A DNA stretch of 64,000 nucleotides. Source: an uncultured Poribacteria bacterium (GTDB taxonomy: Bacteria; Poribacteria; WGA-4E; WGA-3G). A program made the translations under genes and the position numbers. Of the stretch, positions 8,765 to 17,282 are shown in pieces. The stretch's first letter is position 1, and the number at the start of each line of letters is the position of its first letter. The notes beneath the pieces were generated by a model. It was given only the letters and a program-made list of their open reading frames with translations. It did no database searches and was not told the DNA's origin. The stretch is taken from positions 3,822,217 to 3,886,216 of the forward strand of contig OX639992.1 in NCBI GenBank assembly GCA_951828515.1, read 5' to 3'.

Positions 8765-10831
8765 ATGTCAAATTTGGAACCCGCGTTATTCATCCGCAAG
8801 GTAAAATTAAAAATGTGCTTAATCGTTTTACTGGCTATCAGCAATGTAGTTATAGGTAGTCAGCCGTCGGAAACTGTCAGCGAGAGGGTTTTGTCAGACG
8901 AGAACCTCTTAACCGAAAACCGAGAGCCGAAAGCCGGGAACCGCTCTTCAGAAACGGTAAGCATTACACAGAATGAAAAAGCGGGTTTAGAAGATGAACC
9001 GAGCATTGTACGCAGTCTCGTGATTGATGGAAACGAATCATTCTCTGAGCAGCAAATTCGCGCGTTGATGCGAACAGATGTATGGAGTGTTTACGATGAG
9101 ACCGTCCTGAAGGCAGACCTTGAAGCGGTTACACGTTTTTATCGGGAGAACGGATACCGTTTTGCGCAGGTGGATGAGGAGCAACTCTCTGTGAAGAAAT
9201 TCGCAGATGGTGTGTATCTCGGCATTGAGATTGATGAAGGTCGTGTCGGCAACATCACCGTCACTGGCAATATACAGACAAAAGAAGACGTTATCCGTCG
9301 CGAACTCCTATTTATGAAGGGTGAGGTCTACACAGAAGCAGATAGAGAGGAAAGCGAACAGATTCTCCGGCGTAAGACTTATATTGGTGCCGCAAAGGTT
9401 GACGCGCAATGGGATGAGCGGTCGAAATCAGTTACGATTCACGTGACTATCAGGGAGCTCCTATCCTTTCCACTGGGTGGGGATCTGAACCTAAATAATC
9501 AAAAGAGGTATTGGTTGCTACAGTATCGAGATCCGAACATGTTCGGATCGGGGCAGGGTACCCTGTGGCGTTACGAAAGAATTAGCGAAATAGGTGAAAA
9601 GACACGGAGCCTTGTAAGAGGACGGTATAATAACCCGCGACTGTTTAAGTCGCACTGGCGCTTTGATGGTGAATATATTCAGAAGCGGGAAGGCGATTCC
9701 TTAGTTGTATTGTTAGAGCGTCCTCAATATACACTAAAGAGTCGATGGAGTGCCAGTGTGCGTTTTTCCGAATCGGTTAATCCGATATTCTGGTATGAAA
9801 ACGCAGAGAAAACTGATATATTTGAACAAAATTTACAGGGAACCTATGCGAACGTTCGACGGTATTTCGGGGACAGATACCAACAAAATTATATAGGATT
9901 GTGGACAGCCTCACGGCGTTTGAAATACGTGCCACTTGAAAAATTAAGTACATCCGATGCAATGTTAGAGAACCGAGACATAAAACGGATCGGCTTCACC
10001 TTAGGGAGACAGCGAATTGCCTACCACAAAGCCCGATTCCTCCGACGGATGGGGCAGGAGGAAAATTTTCTCGTCGGTTCTCAATACGCGCTCTCTCTTG
10101 GATACGCTTCACCTTTATACGCCTCAGACCGTTCAGAATCTTATGCAGAATTGGCTTTGGGATCAGGATGGATGAACGGGAATAGGTTCTTCAACCTCAC
10201 AACATTCGCATTTAGCACAAACTTCAGGACTCGGATTGAACGCTCTATCCTCCAAGCACAAACCGCCTGGTTTTATATCGATGTATTCAACACGGGTGAT
10301 ATTTATACACTTGAAACCGGTTTTAGAGAGAACGGTCTCTTCGATTTTCATCAGACGTTTGTCGCTCAGTTTAAAACAGAGATGCAGTTTGGATGGAGTG
10401 GACGCAGTCAGGTTCTCTTGGGGGCATTCGACGGGTTACGCGGCTACGCCTATAGGCAGTTTAGTGGTGAAAAAATGATGTTGTTGAGTCTCGAAAGTCG
10501 AACCATATTCGGTGGAACGGTGTTTCGTAAGGTAGACGAGGCTCTTGCAGCAGTCGCGACGGCTGTGGCGCGTCCATTTAGCGACAGGCGAGTTCATCTC
10601 GGAGTTATGTTGAGTGGCGTTGTATTTGCAGATATTGGATACATCTGGAACGGCAAACACACCTTCAATTTAGCAAGTCCCAAGCGCAGCGTTGGATTTG
10701 GGTTGCGCGGTAGTCTCTCTCAGTTTAGTGGCACAGGCATTCTACGGGTAGAATTCGCTTTCCCACTTGATCCGCCCTTTTCACCATCGTTGAAGCCGCG
10801 GATCTTCTACGGTCAGGAGCGAACCTTTTAA
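8765..10831 (+). CDS. Omp85 (BamA/TamA-like) outer-membrane protein with POTRA domains
   Basis: 688 residues. The signal region IRKVKLKMCLIVLLAISN is partly encoded by repeat A. Residues ~78-240 hold two POTRA-like modules (SLVIDGNESFSEQQIRALMR and NITVTGNIQTKEDVIRREL, each ending in the I/V-x-GN turn). Residues ~245-688 are the beta-barrel, with alternating strands and the C-terminal aromatic Phe expected for outer-membrane insertion (GQERTF). An alternative start is the ATG at 8813, which has AAGG of the repeat as its RBS. Residues ~31-64 come from an in-frame repeat B between signal and first POTRA. Likely role: insertion or secretion of outer-membrane or surface proteins. Confidence 0.88.
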   Translation: MSNLEPALFIRKVKLKMCLIVLLAISNVVIGSQPSETVSERVLSDENLLTENREPKAGNRSSETVSITQNEKAGLEDEPSIVRSLVIDGNESFSEQQIRALMRTDVWSVYDETVLKADLEAVTRFYRENGYRFAQVDEEQLSVKKFADGVYLGIEIDEGRVGNITVTGNIQTKEDVIRRELLFMKGEVYTEADREESEQILRRKTYIGAAKVDAQWDERSKSVTIHVTIRELLSFPLGGDLNLNNQKRYWLLQYRDPNMFGSGQGTLWRYERISEIGEKTRSLVRGRYNNPRLFKSHWRFDGEYIQKREGDSLVVLLERPQYTLKSRWSASVRFSESVNPIFWYENAEKTDIFEQNLQGTYANVRRYFGDRYQQNYIGLWTASRRLKYVPLEKLSTSDAMLENRDIKRIGFTLGRQRIAYHKARFLRRMGQEENFLVGSQYALSLGYASPLYASDRSESYAELALGSGWMNGNRFFNLTTFAFSTNFRTRIERSILQAQTAWFYIDVFNTGDIYTLETGFRENGLFDFHQTFVAQFKTEMQFGWSGRSQVLLGAFDGLRGYAYRQFSGEKMMLLSLESRTIFGGTVFRKVDEALAAVATAVARPFSDRRVHLGVMLSGVVFADIGYIWNGKHTFNLASPKRSVGFGLRGSLSQFSGTGILRVEFAFPLDPPFSPSLKPRIFYGQERTF
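8857..8955 (+). repeat. Repeat B inside the Omp85 coding region
   Basis: AGTCAGCCGTCGGAAACTGTC and its complementary arm CCGAAAGCCGGGAACCG with the central GAGAGG / CCTCTT pair. It encodes a polar linker just after the signal peptide and preserves the frame. Confidence 0.6.
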
Positions 10832-10868
10832 TTTATCTTTCGCGTCGTTTTTAAAGAAAAGTCTAAGC

Positions 10869-11018
10869 GAGTAGTCCGTAATGAAATGGAGGACGGATAT
10901 ACGGAGAGGCACTCCATGTATCAAACCCACCTGACCGAACCGCAAGGTATAATTAAAAAACGGAAAAGAACGTGAAACCATCAACCCATCTGACCGAACC
11001 GCAAGGTATAATTAAAAA
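10869..11018 (+). repeat. Repeat A, full copy with duplicated 3' half
   Basis: Starts GTAGTCCGTAATGAAATGG, continues through GGATATACGGAGAGGCAC and two copies of CTGACCGAACCGCAAGG plus A-rich tails. The ATG at 10916 opens a 19-residue leader whose TGA (10973-10975) overlaps the GTG (10972) of the next gene as GTGA. Confidence 0.8.
10916..10975 (+). CDS. Putative 19-residue leader peptide encoded by repeat A
   Basis: GGAGAGG lies 7 bases upstream of the ATG. The peptide contains the repeat-coded core THLTEPQGIIKKRKRT and ends at a TGA sharing two bases with the GTG start of the DUF6785-like gene. This geometry is typical of translational coupling. Whether the peptide has any role of its own cannot be told. 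Confidence 0.4.
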   Translation: MYQTHLTEPQGIIKKRKRT

Positions 11019-12903
11019 AACGGAAAATATCACATGGCGTGCCATCCTGTTAGGGGTGTTATCGCTTCCACTTAATATCTATCTTGTTGTTCAAACGGAA
11101 ACGGTATGGACAACACAATATCCCACCACGATGGCGATTTTCTTCAACGCTGTCTTTACCCTCTTCCTCCTTGCAATATTCAATCTATTCTTAACACGCC
11201 ATCTCCCGAAATGGCAACTCACACAAGCGGAAATGCTGACGGTGTATCTCATGGTAACGCTTGCATGCGTCGTCTGTGGGCATGACCTTTTGCAGGCGAC
11301 AATGTGTGTTTTGGGGCACGCGGCGTGGTTCGCTACACCAGAGAATGAATGGCAAACGCTCTTCTTCCGCTACATCCCGGATTGGATTGCTGTAATGAAT
11401 CGGCGTGCCTTAACCGGCTACTATGAAGGCACCTCAAATCTATTTGAGATAGAACATATTCAGGCATGGCTCACACCGGTATTCGTGTGGCTTGTGTTCT
11501 TCTCTGCGCTGGCGTTCTCTATGATGATGCTCAGTGTTATCCTCCGTAAACAGTGGATTGAACACGAAAAACTGAGTTACCCGATCATTCTACTCCCTTA
11601 TGAAATGACGAAAGATGCGGGTTTCTACCGAAACCGACTCCTCTGGATAGGGTTTGCTATCGGATGCGGGATCGATTTGCTCAATGGAATTAGTTTTCTT
11701 TATCCTTACGTGCCGAGCATCCCCATCCGCCACGATATTGGGATCTTGTTCACAGAAAAACCGCTGAATGCTATTGGTTCAACCCCTATTCATCTAAATC
11801 CCTATGCCATCGGAATCGGTTTCTTAATGCCGCTGGATTTGTCGCTCTCTTGCTGGCTGTTCTACCTTTTCTGGAAGGTACAACTCGTCTTCGGGGCGAT
11901 GACAGGGATGAATCAGACACCGGGTTATCCGCATATTGATATGCAGTCGACGGGTGCGTATTTTGGTCTCTGTTTCTTTGCACTTTGGATAACACACAAG
12001 CACCTCTGGCAGGTTACACGCAATATCTTAGGTTTGAAAACGAACCTTGATACAACAAACGAACCGATGGGATACCGCGGTGCGTTTATTGGGTTCCTGC
12101 TGGGTATCGCAGTTGTGTTTGGGTTTTGTCTGAAGGCAGGGATGTCGTGGTGGGGCGTACTTGGGTTCTTCAGCATACAATTTATACTTGTTTTAGCGTT
12201 CACCCGGATGCGTGCCGAACTCGGGACACCGACGATGGACTTCTATCGTGCCGGCCCTGGACTTTTTCTCACCTCGCTCTTTGGGTCCAGAAAGATTGGT
12301 GCTCCAACACTAACGGGGTTCGCTTTCCTCTACGGATTTACCCGTAATTATCGTTCGCAACCGATGCCGAATCAATTGGAAGGATTTAAACTCGCTGACA
12401 GAGGTGGAATCAACGTTCATCAGATTCTTTGGGTGATGTGGGGTGCGACGGTTATTGGACTGATGATTGGGTTCGTTGCGTTCCTTCATGCGGGTTACCT
12501 ACATGGTAATCTCGGAACATGGCGTGGACAAGAGGCTTTCAGTGATCTACAACGCTGGCTAACGCTCCCGAACGACACAGACTGGGGACGCATGGGATTT
12601 TTTGGCTTCGGTATCACCCTGACGCTCACGACGCTCTTTATGCGCCTGCGATTTATTTGGTGGCAGCTGCATCCGCTTGCCTATCCGCTTGCGGGCAATT
12701 GGAACTTCGGTCGGCTTTGGTTTCCTGTATTCTTGGCGTGGGTTCTAAAATCTATACTGATTCGTCACGGTGGGATCGGCGCGTATCGCCGAACACTGCC
12801 CCTGTTTTTAGGGACAATGCTCGGCGAATTCGTGATGGGGAGTATATGGGCAATTTTAGGACTGTTTCTTGATCAGCGGATGTATTCGTTCAAACACTGG
12901 TAA
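10972..12903 (+). CDS. Polytopic membrane protein, DUF6785/DUF6784-like
   Basis: 643 residues with about 12-14 hydrophobic helices spread over the whole length. Features such as LTQAEMLTVYLMVTLACVV, HEKLSYPIILLPYEMT and the C-terminal FLGTMLGEFVMGSIW match, from memory, the large DUF6785 family found in Planctomycetes and Poribacteria, whose overall layout recalls oligopeptide-type transporters. No function is established. The N-terminus (THLTEPQGIIKK) is encoded by repeat A and precedes the first helix (AILLGVLSLPLNIYLV). GTG start with GGAAAAG upstream, coupled to a leader ORF. Confidence 0.8.
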   Translation: MKPSTHLTEPQGIIKKTENITWRAILLGVLSLPLNIYLVVQTETVWTTQYPTTMAIFFNAVFTLFLLAIFNLFLTRHLPKWQLTQAEMLTVYLMVTLACVVCGHDLLQATMCVLGHAAWFATPENEWQTLFFRYIPDWIAVMNRRALTGYYEGTSNLFEIEHIQAWLTPVFVWLVFFSALAFSMMMLSVILRKQWIEHEKLSYPIILLPYEMTKDAGFYRNRLLWIGFAIGCGIDLLNGISFLYPYVPSIPIRHDIGILFTEKPLNAIGSTPIHLNPYAIGIGFLMPLDLSLSCWLFYLFWKVQLVFGAMTGMNQTPGYPHIDMQSTGAYFGLCFFALWITHKHLWQVTRNILGLKTNLDTTNEPMGYRGAFIGFLLGIAVVFGFCLKAGMSWWGVLGFFSIQFILVLAFTRMRAELGTPTMDFYRAGPGLFLTSLFGSRKIGAPTLTGFAFLYGFTRNYRSQPMPNQLEGFKLADRGGINVHQILWVMWGATVIGLMIGFVAFLHAGYLHGNLGTWRGQEAFSDLQRWLTLPNDTDWGRMGFFGFGITLTLTTLFMRLRFIWWQLHPLAYPLAGNWNFGRLWFPVFLAWVLKSILIRHGGIGAYRRTLPLFLGTMLGEFVMGSIWAILGLFLDQRMYSFKHW

Positions 12904-12905
12904 AA

Positions 12906-13015
12906 TGGTTATCAGTTGTCGATTGTCAGTTTGCCTCGCAGTGAGAGTTAAAGAGGTATCTGATTTAACCAAATTCTCTCTTAACCGACTACCGGTAACC
13001 GAAGACCGATAACCC
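12906..13015. repeat. Repeat B, intergenic
   Basis: GGTTATCAGTTGTCGATTGTC and the complementary arm CCGGTAACCGAAGACCGATAACC around AAAGAGGT / CTCTCTTAA. It sits between two convergent genes and could form a long hairpin acting as a bidirectional terminator. Confidence 0.6.
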
Positions 13016-13017
13016 TT

Positions 13018-13605
13018 CTACAGTTCTTTGTTCTGCTCAATCTGTTGTGACCGGATTTCTTGGAGTATCTCGACAACCGTCTCCATTTGCCCTTCAAGCT
13101 TAGCGATACGTTGTTCGACAGATGTCACGGTCACGTCCTCATCTTCGTCTGAAGTGACCTCAACGGTTTCAGCGACATCGGTATCGCTGTCTTGGGCTTG
13201 TCCACTCCATATATCTTTGAGGAAGGAAGGCATGGATTGCCGCACAACTTCACTGACATCTTTCAACTCATTGCCAATCGTTTTCTTGACTTGTTCAAAG
13301 TCAACAAAATCATCGGCGCAACTTTCTTTTACGTAGGCAGCGACTTGATGGCAGGCAAAGCAAATATCGCCAAAAGATGCATCCTCCTCCAAAGGTTCAA
13401 ACAGACCCTCGGGCACTGCACTGAGATCGGTTAAGAGCTCAAGTGCGTTGTTAAATTGCCGAGCGCATCGCTCCTCACTCCCTGAAAATTGGTCTGTAAT
13501 CGCTGAAGTTTCTATGATACGTGCGGTCATTTCCAAGAGTCGCAGAATCCGACGTACTTCCTTCATTCGACGTATTTCCTTCTGGGCTTCACGTTCGTTA
13601 GACAT
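13018..13605 (-). CDS. Hypothetical protein with C-terminal coiled coil
   Basis: 195 residues, ATG preceded by AGGAGA at 6 bases. The N-terminal half is helical with a CFACH motif (~82-86) that could bind metal or be redox-active. Residues ~135-160 are an acidic low-complexity stretch (SDTDVAETVEVTSDEDED), followed by a coiled coil (VEQRIAKLEGQMETVVEIL). I recognise no family. It stands alone between repeat B copies. Confidence 0.6.
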   Translation of the reverse strand: MSNEREAQKEIRRMKEVRRILRLLEMTARIIETSAITDQFSGSEERCARQFNNALELLTDLSAVPEGLFEPLEEDASFGDICFACHQVAAYVKESCADDFVDFEQVKKTIGNELKDVSEVVRQSMPSFLKDIWSGQAQDSDTDVAETVEVTSDEDEDVTVTSVEQRIAKLEGQMETVVEILQEIRSQQIEQNKEL

Positions 13606-13627
13606 GATTTTCTCCTATTAAGTGGAT

Positions 13628-13783
13628 TTGCCTATATAGAGTCCCTTAAGATTAGAAAAGATAGTAAAAAAATCAAAGCAGTTATCAGTTTTCAGTTAAA
13701 GAGGGGCTTTGTTTAATCAAGAGTCTCTTTTAACCGACAACTGATAACTGACGACTCTTATCTATTAGGTTGCCTATATAGAG
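13628..13783. repeat. Direct repeat TTGCCTATATAGAGTC flanking a repeat B copy
   Basis: The same 16 bases occur at 13628-13643 and 13768-13783. Between them is a complete repeat B (TTATCAGTTTTCAGTTAAAG ... CGACAACTGATAACTGACG). The rest of the 273-base gap (13606-13878) shows no gene. Confidence 0.6.
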
Positions 13784-13878
13784 TCAACTCAGACCAAAAG
13801 GATAGCAGAATAGTTTTCAGAGGAAGGGTTGTGAGTTCGGATTTTTTTGAAAAAACCTTAAAACTGACAACTGTCTCA

Positions 13879-15093
13879 CTACGAAGTTTCCGACTTTAAC
13901 TCAGCGACGTTCCGGCGGATTTTAATCGCCGCCTTAACAATATCCTCTATATCCTCTTCGCTCGCCATCAACACACTTTGACTTAGAGAAAGACCTGTTT
14001 GACATATCTTTTCAGTTTCAGGGCACTGCACACCCTCATAATTGAGATTCTGACCGAAAAGATTAGAGGCGAGAAAGTCGGCTCGATACATAGGAGTAGT
14101 ATACCAATATCCCATCGGTATCCCTTCGGCGCGCATCGCACGGAGAAACGTCTCACGTGAGATGCCTTCAAACTCCTCAGAATCAAAGATCGCCTTATAG
14201 CCGTGACAGCCGCCACGCGTGGCACGCGGGTCAAGCGGTGTAACGATAATTCCCGGAATCTCACCGAGCCAACCATCTAACCATCGCATGTTCTTATGTC
14301 GGTAGTTGGTTTCAGCTTCAAGTCGTGTCAAACGAGAAAGGAGTAATCCAGCCTGCCATTCCGTCATTCGGAAGTTGCCACCGAAAGGTTCTGCCTCTCC
14401 AAACTCAGCATCTGGTAAGGTACGACCGCAGTTGTGCAAGGCGTAAGCACGTTCGTAGAGTTCTCGGTCGTTCATGAGGACAATACCGCCTTCGCCAGCA
14501 CAAAGGTTTTTGGACGACTGGAAACTGAAGCATCCGAAATGCCCCCAGCTGCCGACCCCGCGTCCGCGCCATTCCGCACCGTGTGCTTGCGCGCAATCTT
14601 CAACAATCTTCAGGTTATGCCGATTCGCGATGTCAACAAGGGCGTCCATATCTGCTGGATACCCTGCGATATGAACCGGCAAAATCGCCTTCGTTTTTTC
14701 CGTTATCGCGGCTTCGACCTTGGAGGGGTCCAACAGAAAACTGTCTGGGGCAGTATCCACAAAGACCGGAGCGGCGTGTGTCATCAGGATCGCGACGACT
14801 GTTGCCTGAAAGGTATAGGGTGTGGTAATTACCTCATCACCCGGACAAACTCCCGCTGCCTTCAAGGCAATGTAAAGTGCTGAGGTACCGCTATTGACGC
14901 AAACGCCATAGTTCGCGCCTTGGAATTCGGCGAACTGTTGTGCAAATTCTGGAACCTTCGGTCCGCCAACACCCCATTGTCCACTTTTGTAAATAGCTTC
15001 AAATGCTTCGATATCGGCAGGATCCTGCGTGGGCCATGCTGGGAATCCAGCGGTTCGGACAGGTTCGCCTCCGTTTATTGCCAATGTTGCCAT
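13879..15093 (-). CDS. DegT/DnrJ/EryC1/StrS family aminotransferase
   Basis: 404 residues, the usual length of this PLP-dependent fold-type I family. Seen: GVCVNSGTSALYIALKAAGV (cofactor-phosphate region, ~60-80), the aspartate motif IVEDCAQAHGA (~158-168), and SFQSSKNLCAGEGG (~190-203), whose Lys should form the Schiff base. Family members transaminate keto-sugars or are regulators/dehydratases in sugar and amino-shikimate pathways; the substrate is unknown here. The start ATG lies immediately after the A-rich end of repeat A, with AAGGAAAA as RBS. Confidence 0.9.
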   Translation of the reverse strand: MATLAINGGEPVRTAGFPAWPTQDPADIEAFEAIYKSGQWGVGGPKVPEFAQQFAEFQGANYGVCVNSGTSALYIALKAAGVCPGDEVITTPYTFQATVVAILMTHAAPVFVDTAPDSFLLDPSKVEAAITEKTKAILPVHIAGYPADMDALVDIANRHNLKIVEDCAQAHGAEWRGRGVGSWGHFGCFSFQSSKNLCAGEGGIVLMNDRELYERAYALHNCGRTLPDAEFGEAEPFGGNFRMTEWQAGLLLSRLTRLEAETNYRHKNMRWLDGWLGEIPGIIVTPLDPRATRGGCHGYKAIFDSEEFEGISRETFLRAMRAEGIPMGYWYTTPMYRADFLASNLFGQNLNYEGVQCPETEKICQTGLSLSQSVLMASEEDIEDIVKAAIKIRRNVAELKSETS

Positions 15094-15183
15094 ATTTTTA
15101 ATTTTCCTTGCGGTTCGGTGAGGCGAGTTGAATGAACTACGTGCCTCTCCGTATATCCGCCTGCGCCGTTGTTGCAGGCTATC
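15094..15183 (-). repeat. Repeat A (hairpin subtype) at the aminotransferase start
   Basis: On the minus strand: TAGCCTGCAACAACGGCGCAGG, then GGATATACGGAGAGGCACG, then CCGAACCGCAAGGAAAATT and the ATG. It uses the CCTGC/GCAGG hairpin instead of the GTAATGAAATGG version. Confidence 0.8.
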
Positions 15184-15193
15184 GTTTTCGCGT

Positions 15194-15751
15194 TCAAGAC
15201 GATAAGGTCTCTACATAATTCTGCAGATCTGGAAACCCCGCTCTACGCATTACTTCTTGTAAACGACTCTCCAAATGACCAGATTCAACTTCAGCGATTA
15301 ATGCTTTTAGGACCTCCAATGCTTTTCTTTCCAATTCAGCGTTAATCGCGCTATTCTGAACTGCCTCTTCAAATTCGTCTTCATCCTGAATCTCGTAGGT
15401 GCCATCTGGATTTATCCAAAGGTCTAAGAACAGATCCGTTATTTCAAAACGATTCAGTTTCCCATTTACATCCACGCTCCGTTTAACCGGTTTCATAACA
15501 TCACAGTAATAGCCGGTCCATTCGTTCTCCAGATTATAAACCTTGCCGACATCATACCACGATCCTGTAAATACAAACCAGACCGCGGCGAAGTTTTCCG
15601 ACAAAACCGTCTCACCGTTTTGAACTATAGGTGAGGACGGCTTAACCCGTTGGGACGTAACAATGACCGTATCATCAAGATAAAGTAATTCCTGTTGAAA
15701 GTGATTGACTCGATTGGGAGGTCTTTTATAGGTAAGTGTTACCGTTTCCAT
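15194..15751 (-). CDS. DUF402 family protein
   Basis: 185 residues. The central region matches the DUF402 barrel: WYDVGKVYNLENEWTGYYCD, then FEITDLFLDLWINPDGTYEI and QDEDEFEEAV, with the conserved acidic residues that bind divalent metal in FomD and the nucleoside di/triphosphatase Ntdp. Phosphohydrolase activity is possible but not proven by sequence. The last ~60 residues are helical. RBS AAGGAAAA from a repeat A copy. Confidence 0.8.
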   Translation of the reverse strand: METVTLTYKRPPNRVNHFQQELLYLDDTVIVTSQRVKPSSPIVQNGETVLSENFAAVWFVFTGSWYDVGKVYNLENEWTGYYCDVMKPVKRSVDVNGKLNRFEITDLFLDLWINPDGTYEIQDEDEFEEAVQNSAINAELERKALEVLKALIAEVESGHLESRLQEVMRRAGFPDLQNYVETLSS

Positions 15752-15843
15752 TTTTCCAATTTTCCTTGCGGGAGAACAACGTGCGTTTCAACTCTGATGT
15801 GCGTTCCTCAACCCTCCTTCCGCTACGCTTACGGGCTACGGGT
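15752..15843 (-). repeat. Repeat A variant before the DUF402 gene
   Basis: Minus strand: GTAGCCCGTAAGCGTAGCGG, AAGGAGGG, then CCCGCAAGGAAAATTGG and the ATG. The loop of the 5' hairpin differs from other copies; the arms are the same. A half repeat B (CTTTACTGACTGCTGACAAC) follows at ~15860-15886. Confidence 0.65.
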
Positions 15844-15887
15844 TTGGGCTAACGAAAACCTCTTTACTGACTGCTGACAACTGATTG

Positions 15888-16898
15888 CTACGCAAGCCGC
15901 GTGTGGGAAACCTGCGGGACAATGCTAAACGACGCGATTGCCTCACGAAAGGCTTTAATATGTGCTGGCGTTGTTCCACAACAGCCACCTATTAAGTAAG
16001 CCCCTGCTTCTATGAGTGCCGGAACATGATTTGCCATCTCTGTTGGGGTCTGCGTATAGACGGTTTGATGGTTTTCGTCAAGTTTCGGCATACCAGCGTT
16101 AGGATACGCCATCATCCGCTTATCATTAATTCCTGCTTCAGTGAGTGCCGAGTGCAACTGCTGAGTTCCAGCAATCGCATAAGGCATCCCAGTATGTTCA
16201 TCACGTCTGGATTCGGCACCGCAGTTCACGCCGACGATACTAACAGACTCCAACAGCGAATCACCTCCGGGAAACTCGTTGTTCATGAGAATATCGAGCA
16301 GATCTACCGGAGAATTTCCCCAGTCCGTCCGATAGATGATTTTACCAGTGCGCCGTTCCTTTGTCCATTTGTAAGTCAAGTTCACCGCGATAGGGATTCC
16401 TGTCTCACGCGCAACATCTACAGCGAGTGCCGCCTCTTTCGCAGAAAACATCGTCTCAAGGCAGAGAAAATCCACGTCTTCTTCTGCGAGGGTGTGGATA
16501 ACCAGTTTATGTGCCTCTCTCGCATCCGCATTTGGGATGCCGAAGGTGGTATCACCGCTATCGGCTTCAATCGCGCCGGGAGAGGGTCCCACAGAGCCAG
16601 CGATGTAGACATCTTTTCCGCTCTCCGCAACAGCCATTTTCGCGTGTTGAACGGCGAGTCGTATAAGCCGTTTCGCATCGGATACGTTCTGTCCCGCCAT
16701 CTCAAGATGAAGTGGAGATGCCACGAAGGTGTTTGTCCCGATCGCCTCAGCACCTGCCCTGATATAATCCGAATGAATGTCAGTAACAGCGGTAGGGTGT
16801 AGCTCGTTGGCGAGGGCACTGTTAACGAGTTCTATATCCCGCGCGAATAGTTGCGAACCGAATCCACCGTCGTATAAAATCGGCTCCTCAGACTTCAA
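15888..16898 (-). CDS. Homocysteine S-methyltransferase family protein
   Basis: 336 residues, a single TIM-barrel methyltransferase. It opens with the family signature ILYDGGFGSQL and has the three zinc-binding cysteines Cys226 (VGVNCGAE) and Cys306-Cys307 (IGGCCGTTP). It should transfer a methyl group to homocysteine or a related thiol. With a corrinoid protein and a RACo-like reactivase next upstream, it may use methyl-corrinoid as donor. The annotated TTG is weakly supported: FQERL upstream is in frame and resembles the family N-terminus, and an ATC sits exactly where other repeat A copies place ATG, so the real start may be a few codons upstream. Confidence 0.88.
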   Translation of the reverse strand: MKSEEPILYDGGFGSQLFARDIELVNSALANELHPTAVTDIHSDYIRAGAEAIGTNTFVASPLHLEMAGQNVSDAKRLIRLAVQHAKMAVAESGKDVYIAGSVGPSPGAIEADSGDTTFGIPNADAREAHKLVIHTLAEEDVDFLCLETMFSAKEAALAVDVARETGIPIAVNLTYKWTKERRTGKIIYRTDWGNSPVDLLDILMNNEFPGGDSLLESVSIVGVNCGAESRRDEHTGMPYAIAGTQQLHSALTEAGINDKRMMAYPNAGMPKLDENHQTVYTQTPTEMANHVPALIEAGAYLIGGCCGTTPAHIKAFREAIASFSIVPQVSHTRLA

Positions 16899-16910
16899 GC
16901 GTTCTTGAAA

Positions 16911-16998
16911 GATTTTAATTTTACCTTGCGGAGGAACGACGAGCGTCAGAATTTTGACGTGCGTTCCTTAAATCCGCCCTCCATTTCATTACGGGCTA
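16911..16998 (-). repeat. Repeat A before the homocysteine methyltransferase gene
   Basis: Minus strand: TAGCCCGTAATGAAATGGAG, GGCGGATTTAAGGAACGCAC, a variable middle, then CCGCAAGGTAAAATTAAAATC. The tail ends in ATC rather than ATG. Confidence 0.75.
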
Positions 16999-17115
16999 AC
17001 TGTTTAGTTTTATTTTTTTTCGCTATAACTGTAGATGGTGGTCTCCTGCAACATCGGCGCAGGGTTTTTGCTGGGTGTTTCTTCAGATATAAGAAAAGAC
17101 CTTCAATGAACATAA

Positions 17116-17252
17116 GACTGTTAGGACTTACGCACTGTAGCATAAACTTTTAGTTTGTGCCATATCATGAGTGTCTGCGAGTTGACGCTTCCGTACAGCT
17201 CCTACCAAAGTTATAGGCAGAATGTCCTCTTTTTGCGTAAGTCCTGACTGTA
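17116..17252. mobile_element. MITE-like element with 12 bp terminal inverted repeats
   Basis: AGGACTTACGCA (17123-17134) and TGCGTAAGTCCT (17234-17245) are perfect inverted repeats bounding 123 bp with no reading frame. Immediate flanks are GACTGTT (17116-17122) and GACTGTA (17246-17252), a likely 6-7 bp target duplication. Size, ends and duplication fit a non-autonomous DNA transposon derivative. The rest of the 16899-17282 gap holds a repeat A copy and a CCTGC/GCAGG hairpin with a T run (~17047-17071). Confidence 0.65.
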
Positions 17253-17282
17253 TTTAACGCCTTGCGAACAATTAAAAATACC

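Noticed and set aside
13678-13760. GTCAG/CTGAC-rich repeats considered as a CRISPR array
   Set aside because: The units are short, abut each other, form inverted arms and have no regular unique spacers; no cas gene is nearby.
14434-14883. 149-residue plus-strand frame within the aminotransferase gene
   Set aside because: Antisense shadow of a complete DegT-family gene; no RBS and no recognisable motifs.
16026-16802. 258-residue plus-strand frame opposite the homocysteine methyltransferase
   Set aside because: Antisense to a gene with all three zinc cysteines in place; composition is that of a complementary-frame artefact.
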